A program made the translations under genes and the position numbers. A DNA stretch of 59,611 nucleotides from assembly GCA_938020565.1 (NCBI GenBank), contig CALIHP010000020.1:1-59611 (forward strand), written 5' to 3'. Below the pieces are notes generated by a model. The model did no database searches. It was not told the origin of the DNA and was given only the letters and a program-made list of their open reading frames with translations. The stretch comes from an uncultured Anaerolineaceae bacterium (lineage in GTDB: Bacteria > Chloroflexota > Anaerolineae > Anaerolineales > Anaerolineaceae). Positions 15,847-24,285 of the stretch are shown piece after piece (within the stretch, counting starts at the first letter, position 1; each line of letters begins with the position of its first letter).

Positions 15847-16599
15847 ATGATGGATAACGGAAACGCGAAACAACCGATGATCGAGCTGATCGACGCTTCG
15901 CTGGGATACGCGGAGGAACGCGAGGCGACGCTTCCGAATATCACGCTGACGATTTACGCCGGCGAGATGGTCGCGGTGATCGGGCCGAACGGCGCGGGAA
16001 AGTCGACGCTCATGAAAACGATCGTCGGGCTGATCCCGCCGGTCTCCGGCCAGGTCCGGCTCCATGGCGCCGCGCCCGGCTCGCGACACCGCGGTTGTAT
16101 TTCCTACGTTCCGCAGCGCGAAGCGATCGACCGGAGCTATCCGATTACTGTCGGCGACGTCGTCATGATGGGGCGATACAGGTATCTTCCGCTGATTGGC
16201 TTCCCGTCGCGCGAGGATCGGAGGATCGTCGCCGAGGCGATGGAACGAATGGGGCTTTCGGCGTTCGCGAACCGGCGGATCAGCGATCTTTCCGGCGGTC
16301 AGCAGCAGCGGATTTTTTTAGCCCGCGCCTTTGCGCAGCAGCCGCGCATGCTGCTGATGGACGAGCCGTTCAACGCGGTCGATTTAAAAACCGAGGAAAT
16401 TATCCTCGATAGTCTGCATGATTTCCATGCGCAGGGGGTTACGACGCTGATCGTAACGCATGATTTGAGCATTGTTCGTGATCATTTTGAAAAGGTGATC
16501 CTGTTGAACGACCGCGAGCTCGCCTACGGCCCGGCGGAAGAAATCATGGTTCGTGAGAAGCTGGAAGCGGTGTATGGGAAACGCGCGGTTATTTTTTAA
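15847..16599 (+). CDS. metal ABC transporter ATP-binding protein (ZnuC/MntB-like)
   Basis: This 250-aa ABC ATPase has Walker A GPNGAGKST at 46-54, signature LSGGQ at 148-152, Walker B MLLMDE at 168-173 and the following DEPFNAVD. The sequence between Walker A and signature (YVPQREAIDRSYPITVGDVVMMGR) is typical of the zinc/manganese uptake subfamily. Start 15847 (or 15850) is preferred to 15838 because the -10 box overlaps 15838. The permease follows within 45 bp. No substrate-binding lipoprotein gene is adjacent, so it must be encoded elsewhere. Zn, Mn and Fe cannot be distinguished. Confidence 0.92.
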   Translation: MMDNGNAKQPMIELIDASLGYAEEREATLPNITLTIYAGEMVAVIGPNGAGKSTLMKTIVGLIPPVSGQVRLHGAAPGSRHRGCISYVPQREAIDRSYPITVGDVVMMGRYRYLPLIGFPSREDRRIVAEAMERMGLSAFANRRISDLSGGQQQRIFLARAFAQQPRMLLMDEPFNAVDLKTEEIILDSLHDFHAQGVTTLIVTHDLSIVRDHFEKVILLNDRELAYGPAEEIMVREKLEAVYGKRAVIF

Positions 16600-16641
16600 T
16601 ATTTTTTGCGGGCGTGCGGCCCGCTGCGCAGGAGGATTTTT

Positions 16642-17466
16642 TTGATCGCTTCGCTGATCGAGCCGTTTCAGTTTGACTTTTTCGTGCGCAGCCTGTTAGC
16701 GGCGACGATCGTCGGCGCGGTCTGTTCCGTGATCGGCGTGTACGTCGTCGTGCGGTCGATGGCCTTTCTCGGCGATGCGCTGGCGCATGCGGTTCTTCCG
16801 GGGGTGGCGATTGCTTACCTTTTCGGCGGAAATCTGACGATCGGGGCGCTGGCGGCCTCCTGCCTGGTTGCGCTCGGCGTTGCGGAGCTTTCGGAAAACG
16901 CCGAGATCCGCGAAGATACCGCGATCGGGATCCTGTTTACCGCGGCGCTGGCGCTGGGCGTCGCGATGATCAGTTCGAACCGTTCATACGCTGTCGACCT
17001 GGCGCATATCCTGTTCGGGAACGTATTGGGCGTGAACGCGGCGGATATTCGCTTTATTGCGGTCGCGGCGACGGTCGTCCTGCTGACGGTGGTCCTGCTG
17101 TACCGCCGGTTCCTCGCGATTACGTTCGATCCGATCATGGCGCGGACGATGGGCTGGAACGTACGGCTGCTGCGGTCGGTCCTGCTGGTCATGATCGCGG
17201 CGACGATTACGATTTCAATCAATATCGTCGGCGCGTCTCTGGTGACGGCGATGCTGATCACGCCGGCGGCGACCGCGCTGATGTTTACCAAAAAGCTGGC
17301 GCAGACGATGCTCGTGTCGGCGCTGATCGGGATGCTGTCCGGGTTTATCGGCCTGATGGCGAGTTATTACCTGAATATCAGCTCGGGCGCGTCGATCGTG
17401 CTGACCGCGACCGGTTTTTTCCTGATCGGAACGCTCTGGCGGAAGGTCTTCCCGCGAAGGAACTGA
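16642..17466 (+). CDS. metal ABC transporter permease (ZnuB-like)
   Basis: This 274-aa membrane protein has 7-8 hydrophobic helices and the ABC-3 (ZnuB/MntC) signature: RSLLAATIVGAVCSVIGVYV near the N-terminus, then FLGDALAHAVLPGVAIAYL. Start TTG 16642 is chosen because AGGAGG (16630-16635) lies 6 nt before it. The frame extends to another TTG at 16606 with no ribosome site. It forms the channel for the preceding ATPase. The gene is followed by 177 bp without a gene or a clear terminator before the convergent xanthine dehydrogenase. Confidence 0.92.
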   Translation: MIASLIEPFQFDFFVRSLLAATIVGAVCSVIGVYVVVRSMAFLGDALAHAVLPGVAIAYLFGGNLTIGALAASCLVALGVAELSENAEIREDTAIGILFTAALALGVAMISSNRSYAVDLAHILFGNVLGVNAADIRFIAVAATVVLLTVVLLYRRFLAITFDPIMARTMGWNVRLLRSVLLVMIAATITISINIVGASLVTAMLITPAATALMFTKKLAQTMLVSALIGMLSGFIGLMASYYLNISSGASIVLTATGFFLIGTLWRKVFPRRN

Positions 17467-17643
17467 ACGCAGAGGGAGCGGGCGCATGAACCGGCCGGGT
17501 GCGCGCTGCCCCGCGAAGCTGCGGCTGGCTTTCAAAGTCCGAAAGCTGAAAGAAGGAAATCGACCTCAAGCTCCAGAAGCAGGCTCAGGGGATAGAAGCG
17601 ATTTTTCTTTCTCCCTGAATAACGGCTCGATCGCGTGAGCGGA

Positions 17644-20238
17644 TCAGCGGAACGCCTTTTTCGGTTTCGAATAGTACGTCTCGCTCATCGGCAGCTTCGT
17701 CCTCAGCACCCCGTCCATCGCGTAATACGCGCCCTGAACCGCGGGGGCGGTCGGGATGGAAGCGATTTCGCCGATCCCCTTCGCGCCGTACGCGACGTCC
17801 AGGTACTGATTCTTTTCGATATAGATTGCCTGGATCGGGGGCGCGTCGGTCGCGCGCATCAGCCCCAACGTCCCGAATTTCTTCGGCGGGACGCAGTCTG
17901 GACAGACGAAATTTTCGGTCAGCGCGAATCCCAGCCCCATCAGGACGCCGCCTTCGATCTGGCCCTGGATTGCGATGGGATTGACGACGCGGCCGGAGTC
18001 ATGCGCCGCGTAAACTTTCCTGACTTTCCCGTCGTCGTCGAGGATAACGACGTGGGTTGCGAAACCGTAGGCGATATGCGACTTCGGGTTGGGGACGTCC
18101 GCGCCAAGCTTGTCGGTCGGCTCGAAGTATTCGGCGAAGAACTCCCGCCCTTCGAGATCGGATAAATCGCCGCCGGACGCGTCGAGCGCCTCGCGGAGCT
18201 CCGTGGCGGCCATTCGGATCGCCTCGCCGCTGACGAGCGTCTGGCGCGAACCGGAGGTCGTTCCCGAGTCCGGGGAGAGCTCTGAATTTGCGCCGATGCA
18301 GCGCAGGCGGTCGCGGCCGATCGCGAGCGATTCTTCTGCGATCTGGACGAAGATCGTCGCGCAGCCCTGACCGATATCCGACGCGCCGCAGTAAATTTCA
18401 ACCATGCCGTTCCGGACGACCAGCCTTGCGCGGCCTTTATCGGGAAGACCGACGCCGACGCCGGAATTCTTCATCGCGCAGGCGATCCCGGCGCGGCCGG
18501 GATTCGCTTCGTAAACGTCTTTGACGGCGAGGAGCGTTTCTTTCAGCGCGGTCGAGCGGTCGGCGATCTGGCCGTTGGGGAGGACCGCCCCGGGTTCGAT
18601 CGCGTTCCGGAAACGGATTTCCCAAGGCGAGATCCCGACCTTTTCGGCGAGCAGGTTGATATTCGATTCGAGCGCGAATTCGCTTTGGCAGACGCCGAAC
18701 CCACGGTACGCCCCGGCAGGCGGGTTGTTCGTGTAATAGCCGTAGCCGCGGATATCCGTATTCTGGTACCGGTAGGGCCCGACCGAATGGGTACAGGCGC
18801 GTTCAAGAACCGGGCCGCAGAGCGACGCGTAGGCGCCGGTATCGAAATAAATATCGCAGTCGAGCGCGGTAAAGATTCCGTTCTCGTCGCAGCCGAGCGT
18901 AAACGTCCCTTCCATCGCGTGCCGCTTTGGATGGAACGCGATCGATTCTTCGCGCGAAAACCTGACCTTGACGGGACGCTGCGTTTTCCAGGCGGCGAGA
19001 GCGGCGATATGCTGAGCCGAGACGTCCTCTTTCCCGCCGAAACCGCCGCCGACGTATTTATTCTCGACGATGATCCGTTCCTGATCCCAGCCGAACATGA
19101 TCGCGACTTCGTGCCGCGTGTCATAGACGCTCTGGTCGGTTGAGAGGATCTTAATTCCGTCCTTATACGGGAACGCGATCGCGCATTCCGGTTCGAGGAA
19201 GGCATGTTCCGTCATGGGGGTGCTGTATTTCTGCGTGACGACGTATTTGGATTCCGCGAGCGCTTTTTTCGCGTCGCCGCGGGTGACGTGCCGCGTCTGG
19301 CAGAGGTTCCCTTTTGAATGTACCCGCGGGGCGCCGTCCGCCATCGCTTCATAAACGTTTCGGACCGGCTCGAGCGGCTCGTATTCGATTTTGATCAGGT
19401 TTTTCGCCGCTTCGAGGATTGCCGGCGATTCGGCGATCACGAGGCAGAGCGCGTCGCCGACGTAACGCGTGACGCTCCCGACGGGGATCATGACGTCCCA
19501 GTCCTGCTGGATATGGCCGACTTTATTGTTGGGGACGTCTTCAGCGGTCAGGATGTCGACCACGCCGGGGAGCGAACGGGCGGCGTCCGTATCGATCGAG
19601 AGGACGCGCGCGCGCGGATAGGCGGAACGGACCGCCGACGCATGAGCCATGCCTTCGATGACGACGTCGTCGACGTATTCGCCGACGCCGAGAACCTTAT
19701 CGCGGACGTCGACACGGAACGCCTGTTTCCCGACGCCGAAAGCGCCTCCCATCTCAAACTTCTCGTCGATCGAAGCTTCCCCGCGGAGGATCGCGGCGAC
19801 TAACTGAATCCCTTCGACGATTTTCGTATACCCGGTACAGCGGCAGATATTCCCGCGCAGCGCCAACCGGATTTCGTCTTCTTTTGGGTTGGGGTTCTGG
19901 TCGAGGAGCGCCTTGCCGGATATCACCATGCCCGGGATGCAGAAGCCGCACTGGACCGAGCCTTTTACGCCGAACGCGTAAACGAACGCCTCCTTTTCGC
20001 GGAGCGAAAGCCCTTCGACCGTCAGGATCGATTTCCCCACCGCTTTCGCGGTCGTCAGGACACAGGCGCGCGTCGTTTTCCCGTCGACGATAACCGTGCA
20101 GGTCCCGCAGGCTCCCTGGCTGCAGCCGTCTTTGACCGAATGCAGCCCGAGATCGTCGCGAAGGAAGCGCAGCAGGGATTTATTTTCAGCCGTTTTGACC
20201 GATTTCCCGTTAACGATGAATGAATATGTTTCCGCCAT
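17644..20238 (-). CDS. selenium-dependent-type xanthine dehydrogenase, single chain
   Basis: This 864-aa molybdenum hydroxylase is a fusion. Residues 1-160 hold two [2Fe-2S] clusters (Cys39, 44, 47, 59 for the plant-type site; Cys97, 100, 132, 134 for the alpha-helical site). They are joined directly to the molybdopterin domains (about 165-864) without an FAD domain. Mo-cofactor signatures are GGGFGGKEDV, AYRGFGVCQSE and GAKGIGE with the catalytic Glu near 824. This layout is that of the selenium-dependent xanthine dehydrogenase family of anaerobes, in which selenium is a labile cofactor and not selenocysteine. No Sec codon is seen. It would oxidise purines or related heterocycles. The electron acceptor is unknown, and no accessory genes (yqeB/yqeC-like) are adjacent. 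Confidence 0.88.
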   Translation of the reverse strand: MAETYSFIVNGKSVKTAENKSLLRFLRDDLGLHSVKDGCSQGACGTCTVIVDGKTTRACVLTTAKAVGKSILTVEGLSLREKEAFVYAFGVKGSVQCGFCIPGMVISGKALLDQNPNPKEDEIRLALRGNICRCTGYTKIVEGIQLVAAILRGEASIDEKFEMGGAFGVGKQAFRVDVRDKVLGVGEYVDDVVIEGMAHASAVRSAYPRARVLSIDTDAARSLPGVVDILTAEDVPNNKVGHIQQDWDVMIPVGSVTRYVGDALCLVIAESPAILEAAKNLIKIEYEPLEPVRNVYEAMADGAPRVHSKGNLCQTRHVTRGDAKKALAESKYVVTQKYSTPMTEHAFLEPECAIAFPYKDGIKILSTDQSVYDTRHEVAIMFGWDQERIIVENKYVGGGFGGKEDVSAQHIAALAAWKTQRPVKVRFSREESIAFHPKRHAMEGTFTLGCDENGIFTALDCDIYFDTGAYASLCGPVLERACTHSVGPYRYQNTDIRGYGYYTNNPPAGAYRGFGVCQSEFALESNINLLAEKVGISPWEIRFRNAIEPGAVLPNGQIADRSTALKETLLAVKDVYEANPGRAGIACAMKNSGVGVGLPDKGRARLVVRNGMVEIYCGASDIGQGCATIFVQIAEESLAIGRDRLRCIGANSELSPDSGTTSGSRQTLVSGEAIRMAATELREALDASGGDLSDLEGREFFAEYFEPTDKLGADVPNPKSHIAYGFATHVVILDDDGKVRKVYAAHDSGRVVNPIAIQGQIEGGVLMGLGFALTENFVCPDCVPPKKFGTLGLMRATDAPPIQAIYIEKNQYLDVAYGAKGIGEIASIPTAPAVQGAYYAMDGVLRTKLPMSETYYSKPKKAFR

Positions 20239-20670
20239 TGCTTTTTCTTTCCTGTAGTTACCGAAAGATTTTTTTATTAAGCGCCGACGAACCGTTTCGG
20301 TTTGGGAACGCGGGATCGTTCGGTCGCTGATGCAAGCCGAGCATGCACATTCGGCCTGGCGGTTTTAGCGGGCCTTCCCCCGACGCTGCCGGTTATAAAA
20401 CGCGAAACAGCGATGAACATATTGTAGTGCATAAACGAAAACTTCGTACTCATTCTATAAATAGACCCCAATCTGACCGGCACGGAAGTGCTTATTTTAT
20501 AAATATTGAAAAAGATGCCGCCTTTGCGTATAATGAAATCAGAAATGTCGGGCATTTAAAAGGCGGGTCTGTTTTTATCAGGGAATTGTACCGGCGTTAT
20601 GCTAATTGTCCGGTTGACGAATTCCGGACGTTCTCAGAAGGAAACAGGGATTTGGGAAAGGCGTTAATCA
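20239..20670. promoter_or_regulatory. 432-bp divergent control region between two xanthine dehydrogenase operons
   Basis: A strong plus-strand promoter has TTGAAA at 20506-20511, a 17-bp spacer and TATAAT at 20529-20534. It gives xdhA a leader of about 130 nt. That leader contains a GTCCGG/CCGGAC stem and could hold a regulatory RNA, but I cannot match it to a known riboswitch. For the minus-strand enzyme only weak -10 candidates are visible. The region is AT-richer than the genes. A 133-codon frame across it is judged spurious. Confidence 0.6.
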
Positions 20671-22788
20671 ATGAGTTCAATCAGTCAATCCGTTCGAAAG
20701 CTGGATCATTTATCGAAAATATCCGGCGCTGCGCGGTACGTTGAGGATATTCGTCTTGACGGGATGCTGTACGGGAAGATCGTTCGCTCGACCGTTGCGC
20801 ATGGGAAAATTACGGCGGTTCATTTGCCGGAGATGGGTCCGGAATATGCCGTCGTTCAAGCGTCGGATATTCCGGGCGTGAATCAGGTCCATATTGTCGG
20901 CGACGATCATCCCGTTTTTTCGAATGGCGAGGTGAACTATATCGGCGAGGCGATTCTGATGATCGTTGGTCCGGATAAACGCCAGGTCGGAAAATATGCC
21001 GCGGCGACGAAGGTCGATTACGAGCTTCTGGACGCCTGCTTCGATCCGAAAAAATCCGATACGACGTTTTACGAATACGCTTACGAAGAGGGCGATTGGG
21101 AGAAAGCCTTCGAGGAAGCCGACGAAATTATTGACGACGAAATTTTCTCAGCGCATCAGGAGCACGCTTACATGGAGGTTCAGGGGCTTATCGGGGATTA
21201 CCGCGATGGGAAGCTGACGGTCCGCGGCTCGATGCAATGCCCGTTTTACGTGCATACGGCGGTAACGGCGGTGATGGGGATGAAGCCGGAGGATGTCAAC
21301 GTGATCGCGGACGATACCGGCGGCGGTTTCGGCGGGAAGGAGGATTATCCCTCGATCCTGGGGTCGCAGGTCGGCGTCGCCTCGTACAAGACCGGCCGGC
21401 CGGTTAAATGCGTTTTTGACAGGCGCGAGGATATTACCTGCACTTCGAAACGGCATCCGGCGTTCATGCGCTACCGGATGGCGATTAAAGACGGAAAGAT
21501 TACCGCGGTCGATACGGATATTCTTTACGACGGCGGCGGGTATACGACGCTGTCGATGGTCGTATTGCAGCGTGGACTGATCGGCGCGCTGGGGATCTAT
21601 AAATTCCCGCGTTACCGCGTTCACGGAAAAGCGGTCAAGACGCATACGGTCCCGAACGGCGCTTTCCGCGGCTTCGGCGGCCCGCAGACATTTTTCGCGA
21701 TGGAACTGATGATGAATCATGCGGCGCGGAGGCTCGGAAAGGATCCGCTCGTGCTCCGGAAAGAATACTGTTCGAAGAAGGGCGACGTTTCTCCGACGCA
21801 TGGCGTTTATCATTTTGAAATCCCGATCCCCGACATGCTGGAGCAGATCGCGGAGGCGTCGGATTACTATCGGAAGGCTGAAGCGTATAAGAATCAATCC
21901 GGGCGTTACCGCCGCGGAATCGGTATTTCGTCGGTCTATCATGGCTGCGGCTTTACCGGCGCGGGCGAACGCGATTTGATCAAGGCGGTTTTCAAGCTGC
22001 ATAAACGGGCGGACGATACGGTCGAGATTTTAGCCGCCGCGGTCGATATGGGCCAGGGCGTCAAGACGGCGTTCCGGAAAATCGCGGCCAGCGTCCTCGA
22101 CCTTCCGGTTGACCGCGTTATTATCGTCAATCCGGATACCGACCGCGTCCCGAATTCAGGCCCGACGGTCGCGAGCCGCTCGGTCATGGTCGTCGGGAAG
22201 CTGATCGAGCGGGCGGCGAAGCGGCTGAAAGCCGACTGGAAGCCCGGCGAGGATCAGCTCATCACCGAGCATTACGTCCATCCGGAGTTCATGATTCCCT
22301 GGGACCTGGCGACGTTTTCCGGCGATCCTTACCCGGATTCGTCCTGGTCGACGAATGTTGTCGAAGTCGAGGTCGATACGCTGCTGGGTCTGACGAAGGT
22401 TCTGAACGCCTGGGGCTGCTACGACGTGGGAACGGTGATCGATGAAAATATTGTCATCGGCCAAATGGAAGGCGGGCTGCTCCAGTCGATCGGGCATGGC
22501 GGAATCGAGCTGATTAATTATGATCAGTCGGGACGCATCCGCAATAACAGCCTGAGCGATTATATCGTCCCGACGGCGCTCGACGTTCCGTCGCTGCATG
22601 TCATGTTCCACAAGAGCGAATATGTTAACGGCCCGTTCGGCGCGAAGGCGGCGGGCGAGCTTCCAAACGTCGGCGGTTCGGCGGCGTATATCGGCGCAAT
22701 GGAATCGGCTTTAGGGACCGATTTGTATCAGACGCCGTTCTCGACGGAAGATACGATGCAATTATTAGAGGAGCGACGAAATGGTTGA
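20671..22788 (+). CDS. xdhA: xanthine dehydrogenase molybdenum-binding subunit XdhA
   Basis: This 705-aa catalytic subunit of a three-gene molybdenum hydroxylase carries QEHAYMEVQG, GGGFGGKEDYPSI, AFRGFGGPQTF, DMGQGVKTAF and GAKAAGE with the catalytic Glu near 663. It binds the molybdopterin cytosine dinucleotide cofactor and would hydroxylate xanthine, hypoxanthine or a similar heterocycle. ATG 20671 has AAAGG about 10 nt upstream. Its end overlaps the Fe-S subunit gene by 8 bp. Gene order Mo - Fe-S - FAD matches bacterial xdhA-xdhC-xdhB operons. The exact substrate is inferred from the family. Confidence 0.9.
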   Translation: MSSISQSVRKLDHLSKISGAARYVEDIRLDGMLYGKIVRSTVAHGKITAVHLPEMGPEYAVVQASDIPGVNQVHIVGDDHPVFSNGEVNYIGEAILMIVGPDKRQVGKYAAATKVDYELLDACFDPKKSDTTFYEYAYEEGDWEKAFEEADEIIDDEIFSAHQEHAYMEVQGLIGDYRDGKLTVRGSMQCPFYVHTAVTAVMGMKPEDVNVIADDTGGGFGGKEDYPSILGSQVGVASYKTGRPVKCVFDRREDITCTSKRHPAFMRYRMAIKDGKITAVDTDILYDGGGYTTLSMVVLQRGLIGALGIYKFPRYRVHGKAVKTHTVPNGAFRGFGGPQTFFAMELMMNHAARRLGKDPLVLRKEYCSKKGDVSPTHGVYHFEIPIPDMLEQIAEASDYYRKAEAYKNQSGRYRRGIGISSVYHGCGFTGAGERDLIKAVFKLHKRADDTVEILAAAVDMGQGVKTAFRKIAASVLDLPVDRVIIVNPDTDRVPNSGPTVASRSVMVVGKLIERAAKRLKADWKPGEDQLITEHYVHPEFMIPWDLATFSGDPYPDSSWSTNVVEVEVDTLLGLTKVLNAWGCYDVGTVIDENIVIGQMEGGLLQSIGHGGIELINYDQSGRIRNNSLSDYIVPTALDVPSLHVMFHKSEYVNGPFGAKAAGELPNVGGSAAYIGAMESALGTDLYQTPFSTEDTMQLLEERRNG

Positions 22789-23320
22789 GAAAACCCACTT
22801 TATTGAGAGTCTCGCGGTTCAGCGATTCGAAACGTGGGCCGATATGGCCGAAAAGATCCGCTTTATTCTGAACGGGGAACCGGTCGAATCGAACTGGAAA
22901 GCCAATGAGCGGCTGTTAGACGTCCTGCGCGAAGAATTCCGGATGACCGGGGTCAAGTGCGGCTGTCGGGAAGGCGAATGCGGCGCGTGTTCGGTTCTAA
23001 TCGACGGGCAGCTGGCGAATTCCTGTCTCGTCGCGCTCGGCGCCGTCTCTGGCCGCGAGGTCGAAACGATTGAGGGCTTCAGCCGCAGCGAACGTTTCGA
23101 AATTTTATCCGACGCGTTCGCTGATTTGTCGGCGGTTCAATGCGGCTTCTGCATTCCGGGAATGGTCCTGGCGGCGGAGTCGCTGCTGCGGTTCAATCCG
23201 CATCCGACGGAGCTCGAGATTCGTGAAGGATTGTCCGGAAATATTTGCCGCTGTACGGGGTATAACGCGATTGTGCATGCGATTCAGAACGCATCGGTAA
23301 AAGGGAACGGTCTATGGTAA
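22781..23320 (+). CDS. xdhC: xanthine dehydrogenase [2Fe-2S] subunit XdhC
   Basis: This 179-aa electron-transfer subunit has the plant-type ferredoxin cysteines 62, 67, 70 and 82 (GCREGECGACSVL). The second cluster uses Cys121, 124, 156 and 158 (CGFCIPGM and NICRCTGYNAIV). ATG 22781 has GAGGAG just upstream. An ATG at 22844 would remove a 21-residue N-terminal extension that is unusual for the family but has no ribosome site. It passes electrons from the Mo site in XdhA to FAD in XdhB and overlaps both flanking genes. Confidence 0.92.
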   Translation: MVEKTHFIESLAVQRFETWADMAEKIRFILNGEPVESNWKANERLLDVLREEFRMTGVKCGCREGECGACSVLIDGQLANSCLVALGAVSGREVETIEGFSRSERFEILSDAFADLSAVQCGFCIPGMVLAAESLLRFNPHPTELEIREGLSGNICRCTGYNAIVHAIQNASVKGNGLW

Positions 23321-24141
23321 AGCTGGAAAACGGCTATCTTCCTGAAACGTTGATGGAGGCGTTGGAAATTCGCGCGGCGGAAAGGGTCGTTCCTTACGCC
23401 GGCGGGACGGACTTAATGGTTGAGGCGGCGGAAGACGCGACGTACCTGTTTTTGAACCAGCTGCCGGAGCTGTCGCGGGTTCGCGTTACCGACGACACGC
23501 TGGAAATCGGGGCGGGCTGTACGTATACGGAGCTGCTCAATCATGAAGCGGTCCCGCAGGTCCTGAAGGATGCGATGAGCTTGATTGCCTCGCCTGCGAC
23601 AAGGAATCAGGCGACGCCGGCAGGAAATATCTGCAACGCGTCGCCGAAGGCGGACTCAGCGCTGATTTTTGTTGCGGCGGGAGCGCGGCTGCGGCTGCGC
23701 AGCGTATCCGGCGAGCGCATCGTTCCCATTTCCGAATTTTTTATCGATCGTGGGAAGACGTGCCTGCGGGAGGATGAACTCCTGACGGAGATTCTGATGC
23801 CGCGGCGCGGGGTCGATAATTATTATTATAAGAAGATTGGCGCGCGGGCGGCGATGGCGATTTCGCGCGTTTCGTTCGTCGCGATCTACGGCGAAGCGGA
23901 CGGACGGATCGAGCGGATGTCAATTGCGTTTGGCGCGGTCAGCGGCGTCGTGCTGCGCTTCCCGGAAGTTGAGGCGATGATGATCGGGAAGACGATTCCG
24001 GAGGCGAAAAAGATCAAAGCCGATTTCCTGAAGGAATATGACGACCGGATCGTTCCGATCCGCGGCCGCGTGTCCGCGACCTATCGGAAACAGGTGTGCA
24101 TGAACCTGCTCAACGATTTTCTGGAGAGCCGGGGAATCTGA
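23314..24141 (+). CDS. xdhB: xanthine dehydrogenase FAD-binding subunit XdhB
   Basis: This 275-aa protein of the CO-dehydrogenase-flavoprotein type has the FAD-binding stretch VVPYAGGTDLMVEA near the N-terminus and ATRNQATPAGNICNASPKAD around residues 93-112. A C-terminal CO-dehydrogenase flavoprotein domain follows. It would pass electrons from the XdhC clusters to NAD+ or another acceptor. Its start overlaps xdhC by 7 bp. It is the last gene of the operon and is followed by a hairpin at 24176. Confidence 0.92.
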   Translation: MVKLENGYLPETLMEALEIRAAERVVPYAGGTDLMVEAAEDATYLFLNQLPELSRVRVTDDTLEIGAGCTYTELLNHEAVPQVLKDAMSLIASPATRNQATPAGNICNASPKADSALIFVAAGARLRLRSVSGERIVPISEFFIDRGKTCLREDELLTEILMPRRGVDNYYYKKIGARAAMAISRVSFVAIYGEADGRIERMSIAFGAVSGVVLRFPEVEAMMIGKTIPEAKKIKADFLKEYDDRIVPIRGRVSATYRKQVCMNLLNDFLESRGI

Positions 24142-24175
24142 ACGGGCCGCGGCCCGACGAATCAACAGACTTCAG

Positions 24176-24202
24176 AACAGGGCGGCAGGCGTCGCCCTGT
24201 TT
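24176..24202 (+). terminator. probable terminator after xdhB
   Basis: The 9-bp stem AACAGGGCG/CGCCCTGTT (24176-24184 with 24193-24201) is followed by an interrupted T-rich tail. Confidence 0.55.
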
Positions 24203-24285
24203 CGTTCGGTTCCGGAGCCTTTCAAAATCGGGTCAGGATCGATAGACGGCGGGTGGAGCCGCTGCGAAAGAATAAGGAGCGAGAC

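Noticed and set aside
17644..20238. Selenocysteine-containing enzyme
   Set aside because: The frame has no in-frame TGA; selenium in this family is a labile cofactor, not selenocysteine.
20343..20744. 133-codon plus-strand frame across the xanthine dehydrogenase control region
   Set aside because: It covers the best promoter and overlaps xdhA in another frame, has no ribosome site and no recognisable domain.
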